From assembly GCA_965205925.1 (NCBI GenBank), contig OZ242183.1:620001-684000 (forward strand): DNA of 64,000 nucleotides, given 5' to 3'. Each line of letters begins with the position of its first letter. Position 1 is the first letter of the stretch. A program made the translations under genes and the position numbers. This stretch comes from CAYRJD01 sp965205925 (GTDB taxonomy: Bacteria > Actinomycetota > Acidimicrobiia > Acidimicrobiales > Poriferisodalaceae). The notes under the pieces were generated by a model. It was not told the DNA's origin and ran no database searches. It saw only the letters and a program-made list of their open reading frames with translations. This document shows positions 52,043 through 60,416 of the stretch, piece after piece.

Positions 52043-52645
52043 ATGAGTGAAGCAGATGAGGGTTCAGGCATACAGGCTGAACTAGCTGAACTAACCGGGC
52101 AAGACCGCCGCCGGCTTGTGCAACAAATACACGATTCACCCACTCGCTTGGTGCTGTCGGTGGCGGGCGGCTCGCGAGCCTTATCAGACTTGCAAACCGC
52201 TCCTGGCGCATCGCGCACTCTGCTGGAAGGGCTAGCTCCTTACACGCGAGGTTCTGTTAGGGCTCTGGTGAGCCCTTTGAACGCCGAAGTGCCTACGCCT
52301 AGCGTTTCCGAAGAAGGCGTAAACACCTTGGCGCAGGCCTGTCTCGCTCGGGCAACCATCTATGCGACCGAATATGACGAAGAGTTTCCGGTTATCGGCG
52401 TGTCCTGCACGGCTGCGTTGGCAACACAACGTGAACGACATGGAGAAGACCGAGCTTGGATGGCAATCGCCGCTGCTGATACTGATGCTGCTGTGACTAA
52501 GACCCAGCTGGTTGAGTTTCCAGTAGATGCTCCTGGTTCAGGCTCAGCAGAGCACGCCGAGACCTACTACAACTTGCGCATGATGCAAGAAAACCAGTTA
52601 GCCGACGCTTTGCTGAGGTTCATCGCTGCACACGTTGCTGGTTAG
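52043..52645 (+). CDS. Stand-alone CinA C-terminal-like protein
   Basis: A 200-residue protein resembling the CinA C-terminal (PncC, NMN amidohydrolase) fold. VLSVAGGSRALSDLQTAPGASRTLLEGL corresponds to the CinA segment AESCTGGL...PGSS, PYTRGSVRAL follows, and PVIGVSCTAALAT aligns with VTGIAGP. The catalytic Ser-Cys of CinA (ESCTGG) is replaced by VAGGS, so deamidase activity is doubtful. From memory the pattern is closer to the CinA-like domains of some eukaryotic proteins. Start ATG at 52043 after GGAAGGG-like sequence. It is followed by a short tandem repeat and the thiolase gene. Confidence 0.6.
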   Translation: MSEADEGSGIQAELAELTGQDRRRLVQQIHDSPTRLVLSVAGGSRALSDLQTAPGASRTLLEGLAPYTRGSVRALVSPLNAEVPTPSVSEEGVNTLAQACLARATIYATEYDEEFPVIGVSCTAALATQRERHGEDRAWMAIAAADTDAAVTKTQLVEFPVDAPGSGSAEHAETYYNLRMMQENQLADALLRFIAAHVAG

Positions 52646-52662
52646 CTTGACTGGTCGAACTA

Positions 52663-52695
52663 GACGAGAAAACGATGAGAAAACGATGAGAAAAC
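52663..52695 (+). repeat. 11-bp tandem repeat upstream of the thiolase-like gene
   Basis: Three consecutive 11-mers GA(C/T)GAGAAAAC at 52663, 52674 and 52685 fill the gap between the CinA-like gene and the thiolase gene, ending 52 bp before the ATG. The period equals that of the repeat before atpD, but the sequence differs. Its purine-rich strand could phase A-tracts with the helix; function unknown. Confidence 0.7.
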
Positions 52696-52747
52696 TCAGA
52701 AAGCCATTGAAAAGTATTTATCTCAAACTGCAAGGTGAGCAAGCATC

Positions 52748-53908
52748 ATGAGTGCCAGCGCAAAAGCTCTGCTTGCTGGTGCGTTTGAGCATCCCGGACG
52801 CGAGTTGCCAGATCTCACACTGCCCCAGATTCACGCCGAGGTAGCTGCTGGTGCCTTGGACGATGCCGGGCTTAGTTTTTCTGACGTTGACGCTTACTTC
52901 AGCGCTGGCGATGCACCCGGGTTCGGAGCGCTTTCGATGGTCGAGTACCTCGGCCTTGACTGCAGCTACGTCGACGACACCGAAACCGGTGGCTCGTCGT
53001 ATCTTGTTCACATCCAGCACGCTGCGGCAGCCATTGCTGCAGGACATCTAAACGTCGCCCTCATCACACTGGCCGGCAAGCCTCGAACCGGAGGCGCTGG
53101 CCCAGGCGGCAGTGCCAGGTTTAGCTCTGCTCCAGAAGCCGATTTCGAAAACCTGTTTGGCATGTCAGTGCCTGGTGGTTACGCCTTGGCAGCGCAACGA
53201 CACATGCACGAATTCGGTACCACCTCTCGCCAGCTTGCCGAAATCAAGGTTGCGGCTTCCATTCACGCTTCACACAATCCACACGCATTCCTCAAAGACG
53301 AGGTGAGCATCGACGAGGTGCTTGAGTCGCCAATGGTGTCCGAACCGTTGCACCGCCTGGACTGTTGCGTTATAACCGACGGTGGCGGCGCGCTGGTGCT
53401 GGTGTCACCAGATGTGGCGCGCAGCCTGGATCGCCACTGCGTGTCAGTGCTAGGCACTGGCACCGCTATTAAGCACACACAAGGCCGAATCGATTTGACG
53501 CATACAGGCGCTGTTACGTCAGGACCGCGCGCATTCGCCGAGGCCGGCGTGACACCGGCTGACATCGACTACGCATCGATTTACGACAGCTTTACGATCA
53601 CGGTGCTTATGACGTTGGAAGATTTAGGGTTTTGCAAAAAGGGCGAAGGCGGCCGCTTTGTCAGCGACGCAAATCTTGTGTCGGGAACTGGCGCACTGCC
53701 TTTTAACACCGACGGAGGCGGCTTGTGCAACAACCACCCAGCTAACAGAGGCGGCATGACCAAAGTGATCGAGGCTGTACGCCAGTTGCGCGGGGAAGCA
53801 ACGCCTGCTGTACAGGTGCCGGATTGCGAGCTTGCACTTGCACACGGAACCGGCGGCAGTCTGGCAACGCGCATGGGCAGCGCTACAACAATTTTGGGTC
53901 GGGACTAA
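52748..53908 (+). CDS. SCPx/Ltp2-type thiolase-like protein
   Basis: A 386-residue thiolase-fold protein of the lipid-transfer/SCP-x group. Where thiolases carry the nucleophilic Cys, the segment reads DDTETGGSSYLVHIQHA (about 76-91), without Cys. DGGGLCNNHPANRGG and the terminal HGTGGSLATRMGSATTIL are typical of the Ltp2-like branch. Ltp2 proteins are retro-aldolases that work with a DUF35 partner, and a DUF35 gene follows 13 bp downstream. A C-C bond lyase on an acyl-CoA, not a thiolysis enzyme, is therefore the better guess; the substrate is unknown. Confidence 0.82.
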   Translation: MSASAKALLAGAFEHPGRELPDLTLPQIHAEVAAGALDDAGLSFSDVDAYFSAGDAPGFGALSMVEYLGLDCSYVDDTETGGSSYLVHIQHAAAAIAAGHLNVALITLAGKPRTGGAGPGGSARFSSAPEADFENLFGMSVPGGYALAAQRHMHEFGTTSRQLAEIKVAASIHASHNPHAFLKDEVSIDEVLESPMVSEPLHRLDCCVITDGGGALVLVSPDVARSLDRHCVSVLGTGTAIKHTQGRIDLTHTGAVTSGPRAFAEAGVTPADIDYASIYDSFTITVLMTLEDLGFCKKGEGGRFVSDANLVSGTGALPFNTDGGGLCNNHPANRGGMTKVIEAVRQLRGEATPAVQVPDCELALAHGTGGSLATRMGSATTILGRD

Positions 53909-53921
53909 TGAGAGCACAGTT

Positions 53922-54353
53922 ATGAACTCAGCTGCTGACCGCGACGCGAATAGCGATCTGCCAGCATTCGCACCTAACACCAACCTTGAGACGCAACCTT
54001 TCTGGGATGGCGCGTCACAAGGCGTGTTGCGCTTGGTGCGTTGTGACGAATGCGAGCGAGTGATTTGGTATCCACGCCAGCACTGCGACGGCTGTGGTTC
54101 AAGATCTGTTACCTGGTTTGATGCCACTGGTAACGCCAGCGTTTATAGCTACACCGTTACTCACCGCATACCCGGCCGTTGGCAGGCTGCGGCTCCATTT
54201 GTTTTGGCCTATGTAGAGCTAACCGAAGGGCCGCGAGTGCTTACCAACATCGTTGAGTGCGATCCGACCCAGGTTGCGATTGGAATGGCTGTGACCGCGG
54301 TATTTGCACCAACCGAAGCTGGCGCGCCTCTGCTTCGATTCAAGCCTGCCTAG
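53922..54353 (+). CDS. DUF35 zinc-ribbon/OB-fold protein, partner of the thiolase-like protein
   Basis: A roughly 143-residue protein with a rubredoxin-like zinc ribbon, CDEC-x11-CDGC (about 40-60), followed by an OB fold containing GNASVYSYTVTHRIPG and FVLAYVELTEGPRVLTNIV. DUF35 proteins bind acyl-CoA and form complexes with Ltp2-type aldolases or thiolases. I chose ATG 53922; earlier in-frame starts lie within the thiolase gene. Convergent with the polyprenyl synthase gene, 14 bp between stops. Confidence 0.85.
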   Translation: MNSAADRDANSDLPAFAPNTNLETQPFWDGASQGVLRLVRCDECERVIWYPRQHCDGCGSRSVTWFDATGNASVYSYTVTHRIPGRWQAAAPFVLAYVELTEGPRVLTNIVECDPTQVAIGMAVTAVFAPTEAGAPLLRFKPA

Positions 54354-54367
54354 CTAAGCGATCTATC

Positions 54368-55402
54368 TCAGGCCCGAATAACCGCCGGCAAGGTGTTGAG
54401 AAGATTTGTGGCGGCTGAACGCATGCCGTCATTTGTCGGAGTGTCTGCTAATCCGTCAAGCGCTTCTTTGGCCTTGCGTATGTAGGCTTCGGCGGTGTTG
54501 ATCGAAGACGCGATCTCGTCGCTTGCCAACACCAGCTCGTGCGCTTGTGCACGCTTGTTTTCATCAAGTGGACCGTCCGTGGGGTCACTGCTGGCACTAC
54601 TCAGAATGTTGCGCAGCTCGTCTGCCTCAGGGCTTCCTTTGGCGAGCATTCGAATCACCGGCAGCGTGTAAATGCCTTCGCGTAAATCGTTCCCAACTGG
54701 CTTGCCAAGCTCGTCGCTGGTGGAGGCCAAGTCGAGCACGTCATCAACGATCTGAAACGCCATCCCGTAGCTGTGGCCAAACTTGTTCAGTCGTTGCAAC
54801 TGTTGTGCATCAGCATCGGCCACCATTGCGCCAATGCGGCATGCCGTGGCATAAAGCTCAGCGGTCTTGCCGCTAATGGCTTCTAGATACTGCTTCTCGG
54901 TTCGATCAACGTTGTAGATCAGTTGCAGCTCGCGCACCTGACCTTCGCACAACCTGCCGATAGTGGCTGCTAACAGGATCGCTACGTCGGTTCCTAGCGA
55001 AGCCGCCAGCTCAGACGCCTTTGCCAGCAAGAAGTCTCCCGCCAAAATCGCCTTCAGATTGCCCCACCGGTGGTTCACGGCTTCGATACCCCGGCGAGTA
55101 TCTGCATCGTCCATTACATCGTCGTGATAAAGCGACCCTAAATGAACTAGCTCCACAGCCACGCCGCCGCAAATCATGTCTTCGCTGACCGCGTCGGAGC
55201 TAGCACCGTCCATGCGCGCACTTAACGCCGCTGCAATCAAAAAAGCAGGCCGCAGCCGCTTGCCGCCTGCAGGGATGAGATGTGATGCCATCTCGGTTAA
55301 AAAAGGATCGTTGGTGATGGTTGCTTGCGCCAGACTTTGTTCCACCCGAGCTAAATCTTTGCTTGCATCGGGACGCGTTTGCAGCGGACTAAGCGATGGC
55401 AC
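54368..55402 (-). CDS. Long-chain polyprenyl diphosphate synthase
   Basis: A 344-residue trans-prenyltransferase. The first Asp-rich motif is HDDVMDDADTRRG (about 93-105) and the second is IVDDVLDLAS (about 218-227); GGKRLRP (47-52) binds diphosphate. Residues four and five before the first Asp are small (Gly, Ser), which favours long products such as the menaquinone side chain. The GTG at 55402 is 124 bp from the divergent clpC start. Confidence 0.92.
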   Translation of the reverse strand: MPSLSPLQTRPDASKDLARVEQSLAQATITNDPFLTEMASHLIPAGGKRLRPAFLIAAALSARMDGASSDAVSEDMICGGVAVELVHLGSLYHDDVMDDADTRRGIEAVNHRWGNLKAILAGDFLLAKASELAASLGTDVAILLAATIGRLCEGQVRELQLIYNVDRTEKQYLEAISGKTAELYATACRIGAMVADADAQQLQRLNKFGHSYGMAFQIVDDVLDLASTSDELGKPVGNDLREGIYTLPVIRMLAKGSPEADELRNILSSASSDPTDGPLDENKRAQAHELVLASDEIASSINTAEAYIRKAKEALDGLADTPTNDGMRSAATNLLNTLPAVIRA

Positions 55403-55458
55403 GAGCTACAAGCTAAGCGACAAGCAGGCTGTTTTGGCAATCTGCTCGTATGTGCTCT

Positions 55459-55487
55459 TTTAGCAATGTCGCCCCTACCGATACACT
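55459..55487 (+). promoter_or_regulatory. Possible sigma-70-type promoter for clpC
   Basis: TACACT at 55482-55487 fits the actinobacterial TAnnnT -10. TTTAGC, 17 bp upstream at 55459-55464, is a weak -35. A start near 55494 would give a 30-nt leader. No CtsR or HAIR-type heptamer repeat is seen in the gap. Confidence 0.3.
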
Positions 55488-55526
55488 GGGCGCTCCAAAG
55501 GGGCTTAGGCTCAAAAGGTAGAAAGC

Positions 55527-58064
55527 ATGTTTGAACGGTTCACAGATCGAGCTCGCCGAGTAGTAGTGCTAGCGCAAGAAGAAGCGCGCCAGCTAAACCA
55601 CAACTACATCGGCACGGAACACATTCTGCTCGGCCTGATTCACGAAGGCGAAGGCGTTGCCTCGCACGCTCTTGAATCACTGGAAATCTCCTTAGAAGCT
55701 GTGCGCACGCAGGTGCAAGAAATCATTGGCAAGGGCGATCAGGCACCTAGCGGACACATTCCGTTTACCCCCCGTGCCAAAAAGGTGCTGGAGCTTTCAT
55801 TACGTGAGGCTCTGCAACTCGGACACAACTACATCGGCACCGAGCACGTTCTGCTCGGCATGCTGCGTGAAGGAGAGGGTGTCGCTGCTCAGGTCTTGGT
55901 AAAGCTGGGTGCAGACTTAAATAAAGTTCGCCAGCAAGTGATCCAACTGTTGTCCGGCTACTCCTCTGGCTATACCTCAGGCTCTTCATCTTCGCGAGAA
56001 ACGGCCGGAGCTGCTTCCGGGAGTGGCAGCGAACAGAGCTCTCAGACCGGTTCGGCGGTGCTTAACCAATACGGCCGCAACCTCACTCAAGACGCACGCG
56101 AAAAGAAGCTTGATCCGGTTATTGGACGGCAACGAGAAACAGAACGCATTATGCAGGTGCTCTCACGTCGCACAAAGAACAATCCGGTGCTGGTGGGCGA
56201 GCCAGGAGTCGGCAAGACCGCCATCATCGAAGGGCTAGCGCAAAAAATCGTTTCAGGCGATATTCCAGAAATATTGGCTGATAAGCAGCTCTATACGCTT
56301 GATCTTGGTGCGCTGGTAGCCGGGTCGCGCTACCGCGGCGACTTTGAGGAGCGCCTAAAGAAGGTGCTCAAAGAGATCCGTACGCGCGGCGACATCATCT
56401 TGTTCATAGACGAACTGCACACCCTGGTTGGTGCCGGTGCTGCCGAGGGAGCTATCGATGCTGCTTCAATCTTGAAACCGATGCTGGCGCGCGGTGAGCT
56501 GCAGACCATTGGCGCAACCACGTTGGAGGAGTACCGCAAGTACTTAGAAAAAGACGCCGCTCTGGAACGTCGCTTTCAGCCGGTGAAAGTGGACGAGCCC
56601 ACCTTGGCTCACACCATTGAGATCTTGCGAGGCTTACGAGAGCGCTACGAGCAGCACCACCGAGTAACGATTACCGATCAGGCAGTGGTAGCTGCGGCCA
56701 ATCTAGCCGACCGCTACATAGCTGATCGACACTTGCCTGACAAGGCGATAGACCTTATTGACGAGGCAGGTTCGCGTCTACGGATTAAACGTATGAGCAC
56801 TCCACCCGACTTCAAAGAAGTTGAAGCGAAGATCTCAGGGGTTGTCGAAAAGAAAACCAAAGCCATAGAAAATCAAGACTTTGAACTTGCCGGCGCTCTG
56901 CGTGACGAGGAAAAAGAACTGCTCGACCATCGTTCAGAGTTGATGGTTACGGCCAAAGCTGAGGGCACAGACCTGTTTGATGAGGTAGACGAAGAGGCCA
57001 TTGCAGAAGTTCTGTCGATATGGACTGGCATCCCCGTTTACAAGCTCACTGAAGAAGAGACACAGAAGTTGCTCAACATGGAGGGCGAGCTAGCAAAGCG
57101 TGTCATTGGCCAGATTGATGCCATCCATGCTGTGAGTCAAGCCATTCGGCGAACTCGCGCCGGGTTGAAAGACCCGCGCAGGCCAGGCGGTTCGTTCATC
57201 TTTTTGGGTCCTTCTGGTGTCGGCAAGACTGAGCTAGCCAAGACGTTGACCGAGTTCTTGTTTGGTGATGAGGATGCATTGATCAGCCTCGACATGTCTG
57301 AATACCAAGAAAAGCACACCGTTAGTCGCTTGGTGGGTGCTCCGCCGGGCTACGTGGGCTTCGACGAGGGTGGCCAGTTGACCGAAGCGGTCAGACGCAA
57401 ACCGTTTTCGGTTGTGCTGTTTGACGAGGTTGAAAAAGCGCATCCGGACGTGTTCAACACGTTGCTGCAAATCCTTGAAGAAGGGCGTCTGACAGACGCA
57501 CAGGGTCGCACGGTCGATTTTCGAAACACTGTTTTGATCATGACTTCAAACCTCGGCACCGCTGATCTGCGTAAAGCGCAGGTGGGCTTTGCAGGCGTTG
57601 ACGATGTAGCTAGCTATGAGCGGATGAAAGAAAAGGTCAACGATGCTCTTAAGCGTCACTTCCGCCCGGAGTTCTTGAACCGCATTGATGACACGATCGT
57701 GTTCCACGAGCTGAGTCGCGAGGAAGTTTGCAGCATCGTGGATTTGATGATTACTCGCACCAGCGAACAGATGCTTGCTCAAGGGCTAGGTCTGGAGCTG
57801 ACCGATGCTGCAAAGAACTGGTTGGCCAGTGAGGGTTATCAACCTGAGCTAGGTGCCAGGCCGTTACGTCGCGCAATTCAGCACCATGTAGAAGACACTT
57901 TGTCTGAGAAAATTCTCTACAAGGAGTTCAAGGCTGGCGAAATTGTCATCGTTGATGTTGATTCCGAAGCAAATGACGGCAAAGGCGAGGTTGTATTTCG
58001 CTCAATTGAAGGTTTCGACCCCGCCGAAGCGTCTAGCGAGCTTGAGGAAATCTCAGCCGAATAG
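55527..58064 (+). CDS. clpC: ClpC, ATP-dependent Clp protease ATPase subunit
   Basis: An 845-residue AAA+ unfoldase that feeds ClpP. Two Clp-N repeats (each with HNYIGTEHxLLGL/M) fill residues 1-145, followed by a Ser/Gly linker. The first Walker A GEPGVGKT is at about 224-231. A UVR-type coiled region (about 425-460) marks ClpC rather than ClpA/B. The second Walker A GPSGVGKT is at about 561-568, and LGARPLRRAIQ is near the end. The ATG at 55527 follows AGGTAGAAAGC. It is a single gene here, without ctsR or mcsAB. Confidence 0.97.
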   Translation: MFERFTDRARRVVVLAQEEARQLNHNYIGTEHILLGLIHEGEGVASHALESLEISLEAVRTQVQEIIGKGDQAPSGHIPFTPRAKKVLELSLREALQLGHNYIGTEHVLLGMLREGEGVAAQVLVKLGADLNKVRQQVIQLLSGYSSGYTSGSSSSRETAGAASGSGSEQSSQTGSAVLNQYGRNLTQDAREKKLDPVIGRQRETERIMQVLSRRTKNNPVLVGEPGVGKTAIIEGLAQKIVSGDIPEILADKQLYTLDLGALVAGSRYRGDFEERLKKVLKEIRTRGDIILFIDELHTLVGAGAAEGAIDAASILKPMLARGELQTIGATTLEEYRKYLEKDAALERRFQPVKVDEPTLAHTIEILRGLRERYEQHHRVTITDQAVVAAANLADRYIADRHLPDKAIDLIDEAGSRLRIKRMSTPPDFKEVEAKISGVVEKKTKAIENQDFELAGALRDEEKELLDHRSELMVTAKAEGTDLFDEVDEEAIAEVLSIWTGIPVYKLTEEETQKLLNMEGELAKRVIGQIDAIHAVSQAIRRTRAGLKDPRRPGGSFIFLGPSGVGKTELAKTLTEFLFGDEDALISLDMSEYQEKHTVSRLVGAPPGYVGFDEGGQLTEAVRRKPFSVVLFDEVEKAHPDVFNTLLQILEEGRLTDAQGRTVDFRNTVLIMTSNLGTADLRKAQVGFAGVDDVASYERMKEKVNDALKRHFRPEFLNRIDDTIVFHELSREEVCSIVDLMITRTSEQMLAQGLGLELTDAAKNWLASEGYQPELGARPLRRAIQHHVEDTLSEKILYKEFKAGEIVIVDVDSEANDGKGEVVFRSIEGFDPAEASSELEEISAE

Positions 58065-58152
58065 GGCACTAGCTACCAAAGTTGCTGCGCTGCATGGTCC
58101 GCGTGTCGGTGTGCGTGGGCTTGGATCACACCCACGGCGTTTAGCGGTGAGG

Positions 58153-58977
58153 ATGCGAACGACGACAGTTCTAATTCTGTTGTTAATCCTTAGCGTCGCA
58201 TGTCGTGCGGAGGTCGTGGTTGATATTGATATCGACCAGACCGAAGGGGGGCTAGTAACCGTCTCGGTGGTAGTTAATGACGAGGTGTTGGATTGGGTGC
58301 CTGATTGGGCGGAGCAGGTTGAAACATCCGACCTCGCTGCGGCAGGCTGGGAGATAGAAATTTCGCCTACCGGTGAGACACTGAGCGTTCGAAAACCATT
58401 CGATTCACCTGATCAGTTAATAGCCGTGCTCTTTGAGGTGGACGGTTTGGACGGCATAGCTGGTTCAGCCGGTTTGTTTGGTGAGCCTGAACTGTTGGTG
58501 GATTACGAAGGAGCCGTCAGTCGCTACTCGCTGTCGCTATTGGTGAACCTAGAACATGATGTAGCAGATTTGATTGACCCGGGCACTGCAGATTTATTTG
58601 GCGGCAACCTGTTTGGAGTACCGATCGAAGAGCTTGAAAGACGGGCAGGGAAAGACCTGAATGAGACGGTGGGTTTGGTGGTACGGGCGAGCTTCCCGCA
58701 AGGTTCAACTCGGCTGCCTGAAGCTGGGGCGCTTGCATTAAACGAAGGCGGCACCCGACAACTGCAGCTTGCTGGTGAGTTTGAAGATTTTGTGTTGGCT
58801 GAGGCGATCGAATCTGCCGAGCAGATTCGCGAGGAAGTTACGCAGAGAACTGTGGTGTTGGTGTTGGTGTGGTTGGCGTTGATCGCAGCGGTTGGTTCAG
58901 TGGTATATCTGTACGTCCAGTCGGTTCGCCACCGCCGCAAGCTCGCTGATGAACTACCCAACAAGATTTGGATGTAG
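58153..58977 (+). CDS. Putative lipoprotein with C-terminal membrane anchor, unknown function
   Basis: A roughly 274-residue protein: N-terminal signal (MRTTTVLILLLILSVAC) with a possible lipobox Cys, a beta-rich extracytoplasmic domain of about 210 residues, a second membrane helix (about 237-257, VVLVLVWLALIAAVGSVVYL) and a basic cytoplasmic tail. The pattern, including IDIDQTEGGLVTVSVVVND, resembles the LppM-like mycobacterial envelope proteins, but I cannot confirm this. The frame is open back into clpC; ATG 58153 or GTG 58147 is preferred because the signal peptide begins there. Confidence 0.7.
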   Translation: MRTTTVLILLLILSVACRAEVVVDIDIDQTEGGLVTVSVVVNDEVLDWVPDWAEQVETSDLAAAGWEIEISPTGETLSVRKPFDSPDQLIAVLFEVDGLDGIAGSAGLFGEPELLVDYEGAVSRYSLSLLVNLEHDVADLIDPGTADLFGGNLFGVPIEELERRAGKDLNETVGLVVRASFPQGSTRLPEAGALALNEGGTRQLQLAGEFEDFVLAEAIESAEQIREEVTQRTVVLVLVWLALIAAVGSVVYLYVQSVRHRRKLADELPNKIWM

Positions 58978-59021
58978 CGAGCTCGTAAGGTAGCGACGCG
59001 CGCTGCTGGCAGACTGAAGAG

Positions 59022-59840
59022 GTGAGTGCAGGTACCGACAAAAGTACCGACGCACCACCGTCAGCTACGACATCTATTGCGTCTTCGTTTGCAACGCCCG
59101 GTATGGCCTTCACAACCGCCGCAATCGTGGTCGCAGCAGGCGCAGGCGAGCGTTTCGGCAGCACGAAGCAGTTAGCTGAGATTGGCGGACAAACCGTAAT
59201 TGAGTGGAGCGTTAAGACCGCTGCAGCTGCCTGTCAGCAGGTTGTCGTGGTGCTGTCACCTGCTGCGATTAAGGCGAATAGCGCAGATGAGACCGATACC
59301 GGTACATCGCGAACATTGCGTGAAATTAATGCAGACGTTGTGGCTGGAGGTGCCACAAGGCTTGATTCGGTGAGGGCCGGACTGTCAGTGTTACGTGAAG
59401 AAGTTGAAGTGGTCGTAGTGCACGATGCAGTTAGACCTGGCGCGACAAAGGCAATGTTTGAAGCCGTAATCGGAGCGGTTCTTGCGGGTGCGGATGCGGC
59501 CGTACCGATGCTGCGTGTCTTTGACACGCTAAAGCGCATCAAACCCGTGAGATCAGATAATGGCTCTGGCGTCGTGCTGGAGACTCTCGATCGAAATCAG
59601 TTTGCGCTTGCGCAAACACCGCAAGCGTTCGCTCGGGAAGTGCTGACAACGGCCTATGAAGCGGCTGCTAAATCCCGCGAAGCATGCACCTTTACCGATG
59701 ATGCTTCGTTAGTGGAAGCTCAGGGGGGCAAGGTGCTGGTAGTTGAGGGGGATTTTGCGGCACACAAGATCACCACGCCAGTGGACTTAGATGTGGTGGC
59801 GGCGCTGATGGGTTTAACGGGTTCAGCGCCAAATGTCTGA
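59022..59840 (+). CDS. ispD: 2-C-methyl-D-erythritol 4-phosphate cytidylyltransferase
   Basis: The third enzyme of the MEP isoprenoid pathway. The CTP-binding VVAAGAGERFGSTKQLAEIGG, VHDAVRPGAT and AQTPQAFAREVL motifs are clear. The conserved core begins at about residue 28; the preceding Thr/Ser-rich stretch may be an extra leader or the start may be ATG 59103 (MAFTTAAIVV). It overlaps ispF by 8 bp. Confidence 0.94.
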   Translation: MSAGTDKSTDAPPSATTSIASSFATPGMAFTTAAIVVAAGAGERFGSTKQLAEIGGQTVIEWSVKTAAAACQQVVVVLSPAAIKANSADETDTGTSRTLREINADVVAGGATRLDSVRAGLSVLREEVEVVVVHDAVRPGATKAMFEAVIGAVLAGADAAVPMLRVFDTLKRIKPVRSDNGSGVVLETLDRNQFALAQTPQAFAREVLTTAYEAAAKSREACTFTDDASLVEAQGGKVLVVEGDFAAHKITTPVDLDVVAALMGLTGSAPNV

Positions 59841-60414
59841 AGCCCCCGAAATTACAGTGAACGATCTACGCATCGGTCACGGCTATGACGCGCATCGCCG
59901 GGTCTCTGAACTGGATCTAGATGTCGCTGGTGAAAATAGTGATCACAAGCATCAAAATAAGCACAGCAACGCGAAACGATGCTTGGTGTTGGGCGGCGTG
60001 GAGTTTGCGAATGAGGTTCCGTTAGTTGGCCACAGCGACGCGGACGTTGTTTGTCATGCGGTCATCGATGCGCTTCTTAGCGCGGCTGGCTTGAGTGATA
60101 TCGGCGAGATGTTTCCTGACTCAGACCCAGCTTTCGCCGGTGCCAGTGGGCTGGATTTGCTAAGACGATCTACTGAAGCGACAGCAAAACAGGGTTGGAG
60201 CCTTGTCAACGCGGATTGCACGGTGGTTACCGATCGACCGATGATTGCACCACACAAACCACAGATGCAGCAACTACTAAGTGAAGCTGCTGGCGGGCAA
60301 GTGACGGTCAGCGGCAAGCGCACCGAAGGAATTGGTGCGCTTGGCAGAGGTGAAGGGGTGGTGGCGTTAGCCGTTGCCTTACTAGTTCGCAAATCAACAG
60401 CGAAAGGGCAGTAA
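59833..60414 (+). CDS. ispF: 2-C-methyl-D-erythritol 2,4-cyclodiphosphate synthase
   Basis: The fifth MEP-pathway enzyme, a trimer that releases CMP to form the cyclodiphosphate. Zinc ligands are in GHGYDAHR (Asp and His) and PLVGHSDADVVCHAVIDAL; IGEMFPDSDPAFAGA and VSGKRTEGIGALGRGEG are further motifs. At 193 residues it has about 30 extra, including a His/Lys/Asn/Asp-rich insertion (about 27-48) between GYDAHR and CLVLGGV. ispE is not nearby. Confidence 0.95.
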   Translation: MSEAPEITVNDLRIGHGYDAHRRVSELDLDVAGENSDHKHQNKHSNAKRCLVLGGVEFANEVPLVGHSDADVVCHAVIDALLSAAGLSDIGEMFPDSDPAFAGASGLDLLRRSTEATAKQGWSLVNADCTVVTDRPMIAPHKPQMQQLLSEAAGGQVTVSGKRTEGIGALGRGEGVVALAVALLVRKSTAKGQ

Positions 60415-60416
60415 CG

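Noticed and set aside
55403..55526. CtsR or HspR operator before clpC
   Set aside because: No matching heptad direct repeats or HAIR inverted repeat are visible in this gap.
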